Source of the DNA: an uncultured Alphaproteobacteria bacterium
GTDB lineage: Bacteria; Pseudomonadota; Alphaproteobacteria; CAAHEQ01; UBA3637
Direction: 5' to 3'
Length of the DNA stretch: 51,587 bases
Assembly: GCA_934216505.1 (NCBI GenBank)
Contig: CAKQBW010000008.1
Span: forward strand, 1-51,587
Each line of letters opens with the position of its first letter. Position 1 is the stretch's first letter. A model generated the notes under the pieces. It saw nothing but the letters and a program-made list of their open reading frames with translations. It was not told the origin of the DNA and did not search any database. The position numbers and the translations under genes were made by a program. Of this stretch, positions 48,832-51,587 are shown in pieces.

Positions 48832-49422
48832 TTAAAACTGATTCTTTTCCAATTTTTCCTTATACCACTTGGCAAAATCATCTAGGGCATGTCCCCAAAA
48901 TTGTGCCTCATATTCATGGTTGATGGCACGTAATTCGCTGAGTGTTTTTTCTTCCCCATCAGGGATATAAAACTTGTCATGCCAACGCCCTTTCTCTCCT
49001 TTGGCTTCATAAGAAATGCGCCCTGTACTTCCCCCTGTAAACAAGATAGGTTTTTGTCCTGGCTCACAATAGGCAAAACAATGTTCCAATTTAGCATGCC
49101 TGTTTGGGATATCTTTCATCATATCTAAAAACTTTTCTGTTCCTATTTGCTTGTCAAAATAGGCATTATAAGGTCCTGGCAAACCGCCCAATGCTTCGAT
49201 ATAAAGTCCTGAATCGGATTTTAAAACCGGAACACCAAGTTTTTCGGCAGCATATTTAGCGCTAAATTTAGCAACCTCACCACAAGTTTTTGCCTGAATC
49301 TCCAGCACTTCAAAAGAAGGTTTCATGATTTCCAAATTAAACCCATATTTCTTAACAAGAAATTCATTGGCTTCTTGAACTTTATGAGGATTTGTCGTTA
49401 AGTAAATAAGTTTATTCAGCAT
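48832..49422 (-). CDS. Non-canonical purine NTP pyrophosphatase-like protein (HAM1/RdgB family), copy B
   Basis: About 196 residues. LIYLTTNPHKVQEANEFL is the start and VLKSDSGLYIEALGGLPGPYNAYF the core, closer to the consensus than copy A. ATG 49422 shares its A with the TAA of the Nudix gene (TAATG), so I prefer it to a longer frame from 49491. It ends nine bases before copy A. It differs from housekeeping RdgB in its long insert with GRWHDKFYIPDGEEKTLSEL. Confidence 0.85.
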   Translation of the reverse strand: MLNKLIYLTTNPHKVQEANEFLVKKYGFNLEIMKPSFEVLEIQAKTCGEVAKFSAKYAAEKLGVPVLKSDSGLYIEALGGLPGPYNAYFDKQIGTEKFLDMMKDIPNRHAKLEHCFAYCEPGQKPILFTGGSTGRISYEAKGEKGRWHDKFYIPDGEEKTLSELRAINHEYEAQFWGHALDDFAKWYKEKLEKNQF

Positions 49423-49856
49423 TAAAAAGTATCCTCGTAAAAAGAAATTCCTGAATTGATTTTGCTTACTGCTTCCTTCAAATAGGGACAAGTATGCTCA
49501 GGGGTCTTATTCCATTCATACCATTCTAAACGTTCACATTTGTTCGGTTCTTTGTTTTTAATATCACCTGACCACTTACAACATTCAAAATAAAATTGCA
49601 GGTACTCTTCGCCTTTATTACTGTGGCAAATGGTTTTTAAGATTAAATCGTCCGGATGAATATCAACACCTATTTCCTCTTTTGCTTCACGAATGGCAGC
49701 CGATACAACCTGTTCATTCCCATCCAAATGGCCACCAACGAATCCCCAATATCCACTGAACGAGCAATTTTGCCTCAGCTGTAACAAAACTTTATCGTCT
49801 TGGCGTAGCATTATGAAAATTCCAACGGGTACTTTAAATCTTTCTGGTCCTGACAT
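49422..49856 (-). CDS. Nudix hydrolase
   Basis: A 144-residue Nudix protein that hydrolyses a nucleoside diphosphate linked to another group. The Nudix box runs from GGHLDGNEQ to REAKEEIGV (GX5EX7REUXEEXGU complete). The style (VPVGIFIMLRQDDKVLLQLRQN) is that of MutT-like or eukaryotic-type 8-oxo-dGTP enzymes. It follows the double Nudix gene by nine bases. Confidence 0.92.
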   Translation of the reverse strand: MSGPERFKVPVGIFIMLRQDDKVLLQLRQNCSFSGYWGFVGGHLDGNEQVVSAAIREAKEEIGVDIHPDDLILKTICHSNKGEEYLQFYFECCKWSGDIKNKEPNKCERLEWYEWNKTPEHTCPYLKEAVSKINSGISFYEDTF

Positions 49857-49865
49857 ATTGCCTCC

Positions 49866-50792
49866 TTACTTAAACGTTTTCATAAAAATTTGGGCAAAAA
49901 TATCTTTGAATTGCTCAGGGTGGTCTGTGATTTTTTGCTTTAATTCAGGGATTGTAAATTCTTGAACTTCAGCTACCTCGGTCGGATCAAAAGTAATCGG
50001 ATCATCAGAAATCACCTTGAATACATGATGAAAGGCACGTGGCTTTCCATTCTTTAAAGTATAATCTTTTCCAAAAAAATCTATTTTGGTTGCTTTGATT
50101 CCCATTTCTTCGCTTAATTCACGTAAGGCAGCCTGTTCATAAGTTTCACCAGCATCCACATGCCCCGCAGCAGAATAACTCCATTTCCCTGGATCTGTTT
50201 TCTTTGATAAAGCCACCTTCTGCAAAATAATATTGCCTTTAGAGTTGAACAAAAAGAGACCTGCAATCATAGGACATCTTCCCTCTGGGATAGGTTCCCC
50301 ACGCACAGCTACATCCACAGGGTAATCCTCTTCATTGGCTAAATTGATAACTTCCTTACCACAGCCCATTAAAACAAAAGGTGTTGCATTTTGACTGGAC
50401 AAAGTATTGATATCTATCCAAACGGCCCCGTTAGAATCTAATCCATCCCCTTGAGTTGTGGGTTCTCCCGCCACCTCTACATCAAACAAAATCCCCGTAT
50501 GTTGCATGCATCCCACTTCCCCCGATTCTTTGGTAAATTGAGAAAAGAAAATTGTTTTTTCACGCTGGTTAGTGCAAGAAATCAAATTACAGTTTGTTTC
50601 TTCTTTAATTTCACGAGCCACAGTTTGTTCGGGCGTTTCACCTGCCTCAGGACTTCCCCCAGGTAAATCGTAAAGCCCTGTATAAGGACCGCGTGCTTTA
50701 CGAATCAGTAAAATCTGATTGTTTTTACGAACAATTCCATAAACGCCTTTATGAGAACGCGTCACAAAAGAATGTAAAAAAGCCGGTTGCAT
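49866..50792 (-). CDS. Tandem double-Nudix hydrolase
   Basis: A 308-residue protein with two complete Nudix domains. The first (about residues 15-140) has LPGGSPEAGETPEQ then REIKEETN; the second (about 175-300) has AAGHVDAGETYEQ then RELSEEMGI. Each box keeps the REUXEE core. Two active Nudix domains in one chain are unusual. GGAGG lies near the ATG. It is the first gene of the operon. Confidence 0.88.
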   Translation of the reverse strand: MQPAFLHSFVTRSHKGVYGIVRKNNQILLIRKARGPYTGLYDLPGGSPEAGETPEQTVAREIKEETNCNLISCTNQREKTIFFSQFTKESGEVGCMQHTGILFDVEVAGEPTTQGDGLDSNGAVWIDINTLSSQNATPFVLMGCGKEVINLANEEDYPVDVAVRGEPIPEGRCPMIAGLFLFNSKGNIILQKVALSKKTDPGKWSYSAAGHVDAGETYEQAALRELSEEMGIKATKIDFFGKDYTLKNGKPRAFHHVFKVISDDPITFDPTEVAEVQEFTIPELKQKITDHPEQFKDIFAQIFMKTFK

Positions 50793-50847
50793 TGTTATTT
50801 CCTCCTGCCTTTATAATACAGAATTATTCATTGAAAAGCAATGAAAA

Positions 50848-51058
50848 TCTCTGGGGAAGTGAGTTTTGGCTTAGATTAATAGATAAACGTATTACTTTTA
50901 ATTTTTATCCGCTCTAAAATTAGCTAAAAAATATTGGGAAGGCTAAAAAAACATGTACGATTTAGGTGTGATGCGATATAATAAAAAGTGTGATGCATTG
51001 AAAGGAAAAAATATGAAAAAATTCAATAAAATCAATGAGTTCTGCAAGCGGTTGGAGC
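50848..51058 (+). repeat. Right-end module R3 (element 3)
   Basis: More diverged copy of the right-end module: GGGGAAGTGAGTTTTGG, CTCTAAAATTAGCTAAAAA, promoter, TGTGATGCG (50967) and TGTGATGCA (50989), AAAGGA and ATG 51013. Confidence 0.75.
50954..50982 (+). promoter_or_regulatory. Right-end promoter R3, pointing at att
   Basis: TGTACG (50954-50959), 17-base spacer, TATAAT (50977-50982). It lies between two TGTGATGC repeats. Confidence 0.6.
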
Positions 51059-51132
51059 CCCTCCGCGCTCACCATTTAAGAAAATCGGAAGTTTATGCTT
51101 CCGATTTTTTTATATCTGATACAAGCCGTTAA
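51013..51132 (+). CDS. Short frame through att copy 4
   Basis: AAAGGAAAAAAT then ATG 51013; 39 residues with LEPLRAHHL across the att core, in the same frame as R1, R2 and int, then continuing into the chromosome. Confidence 0.4.
   Translation: MKKFNKINEFCKRLEPLRAHHLRKSEVYASDFFISDTSR
51059..51074 (+). repeat. att copy 4 (attR of the array)
   Basis: CCCTCCGCGCTCACCA, outer right end of the tandem array; chromosome resumes after it. Confidence 0.88.
51081..51111 (+). terminator. Terminator beyond att copy 4, probably the original tRNA-Lys terminator
   Basis: AAAATCGGAAG / CTTCCGATTTT with loop TTTATG, followed by Ts. Confidence 0.8.
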
Positions 51133-51304
51133 AGCCCAAACTTCTGCCTGAAATTGTGTTGTTTTGTGGCTTAAAACAACGGAACATATCGCTACTGTTG
51201 CAAGAACCCATTTTGGTATCCCCCCACATATCTATAATTTTTGAAAGAGCCCCTTCATTTTTAGGTCTATTTTTGAATGGGTTGTTGCGATGGACGTTTA
51301 ACAA
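51110..51304 (-). pseudogene. Possible 3' remnant of a gene next to tRNA-Lys
   Basis: A 64-residue frame with TTG start; the peptide KIIDMWGDTKMGSCNSSDMF and the end SGRSLGFNGLYQI look like a protein C-terminus, but there is no ribosome binding site and an in-frame stop lies just upstream. Coding is uncertain. Confidence 0.2.
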
Positions 51305-51507
51305 AATACACGAATTTCATCAACCAAAAAACTCAACTATTAAAGTTGGAAAAAATCCCCTACCCTTTATCACAGCATGGTAAAATTTTTAAATTCCCCC
51401 AAAGGAACTGCTTTATAAAATTTTCCCTTTTATTTATCCCCTTTATTCGCCCCTTTCACGCCACAGTTTTTTAGTACTATAAGTCATTAAAATAATTTTT
51501 ATTTTGC

Positions 51508-51587
51508 AATAGCCTGTTTTTATATAGGAGGCATATATTTTCAGGCATGCCTAGAATTATATATCAGGTATATAAAAATAGGCTATT
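51508..51587. repeat. About 80-bp near-perfect palindrome at the window edge
   Basis: AATAGCCTGTTTTTATATA (51508-51526) pairs with TATATAAAAATAGGCTATT (51569-51587) at 18 of 19 positions. The centre holds AGGCATGCCT. It may be a large hairpin, or a MITE-like element that continues past the window. Confidence 0.55.

Larger units (their letters stand above)
44090..51074. mobile_element. Integrative element 3 (about 7.0 kb, no integrase)
   Basis: Between att copies 3 and 4. It keeps a right-end module and, at the left end, a TGTGATGCA pair (44237, 44249), a relic of the int upstream region, but int is gone and the frame is closed by TAA. Its cargo is a sugar-transfer part and a nucleotide clean-up operon. 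Confidence 0.8.

Noticed and set aside
18712..50997. TGTGATGCA repeats as a CRISPR array
   Set aside because: Only pairs of 9-base repeats, no regular spacers and no cas genes.

Overview
The window looks like the chromosome of a low-GC, probably host-associated alphaproteobacterium. This is inferred from a xerC/priA divergent pair, a SPOR-tailed D-Ala-D-Ala carboxypeptidase, a YdbH-like AsmA protein and accessory DUF3768 genes; no rRNA is present, so the placement is only moderately sure.

Region A (1-18487) is mostly core chromosome. It starts inside a large cysteine-rich surface protein (cut by the window edge). Then come ligA, a YdbH-like envelope protein and a lipoprotein, xerC facing priA, a small membrane protein, a DUF167 protein, rpmE and tRNA-Gln(CTG). 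A mini-island with two GNAT acetyltransferases (11728-13375) sits in the 3' end of tRNA-Gln and is closed by a 15-bp copy of the tRNA end. A Pal-like lipoprotein, a Sel1 protein, a small membrane protein, two envelope proteins and a dacA-type carboxypeptidase follow.

Region B (18488-51074) is a tandem array of three AT-rich integrative elements in tRNA-Lys(TTT). The 16-18 bp end of the tRNA gene occurs four times (18547, 37680, 44074, 51059). Each of the last three copies is preceded by the same kind of ~230-260 bp right-end module: a TGTACA-N17-TATAAT promoter, TGTGATGCA-like repeats, a ribosome binding site and a short reading frame that runs through the att core. Element 1 (18565-37697) carries the only integrase, an excisionase-like protein, a HUH Rep-like protein, Fic, DUF3768 and paralogous small genes, a serine recombinase, two adenine methyltransferases, a ParB-like protein, and a seven-gene metabolic cluster (alanine-dehydrogenase-like, two methyltransferases, class I LysRS-like, AdoMet decarboxylase, two ASCH/PUA-like proteins). 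Element 2 (37698-44089) carries a degenerate subtilase-like protein, GNAT, a truncated HUH protein, and an unlisted 26-residue Cys-containing peptide gene with its own consensus promoter and terminator just before a radical SAM/SPASM gene and a methyltransferase: a likely RiPP system. Element 3 (44090-51074) carries sugar-transfer genes, including an aminotransferase/glycosyltransferase chimera, and a six-gene nucleotide-clean-up operon (two Nudix proteins, two HAM1-type pyrophosphatases, GNAT, S51 peptidase).

The most interesting signal is how the array may be controlled. The integrase reading frame in the integrated element has no start codon upstream of its N-terminal domain, but it is open back through the att core, in the same frame as the short reading frames in all three right ends. 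Excision and circularisation would join promoter, ribosome binding site and ATG to int, so attP would lie inside the int coding sequence. Region C (51075-51587) holds a terminator, a possible gene remnant and an ~80-bp palindrome at the window edge.
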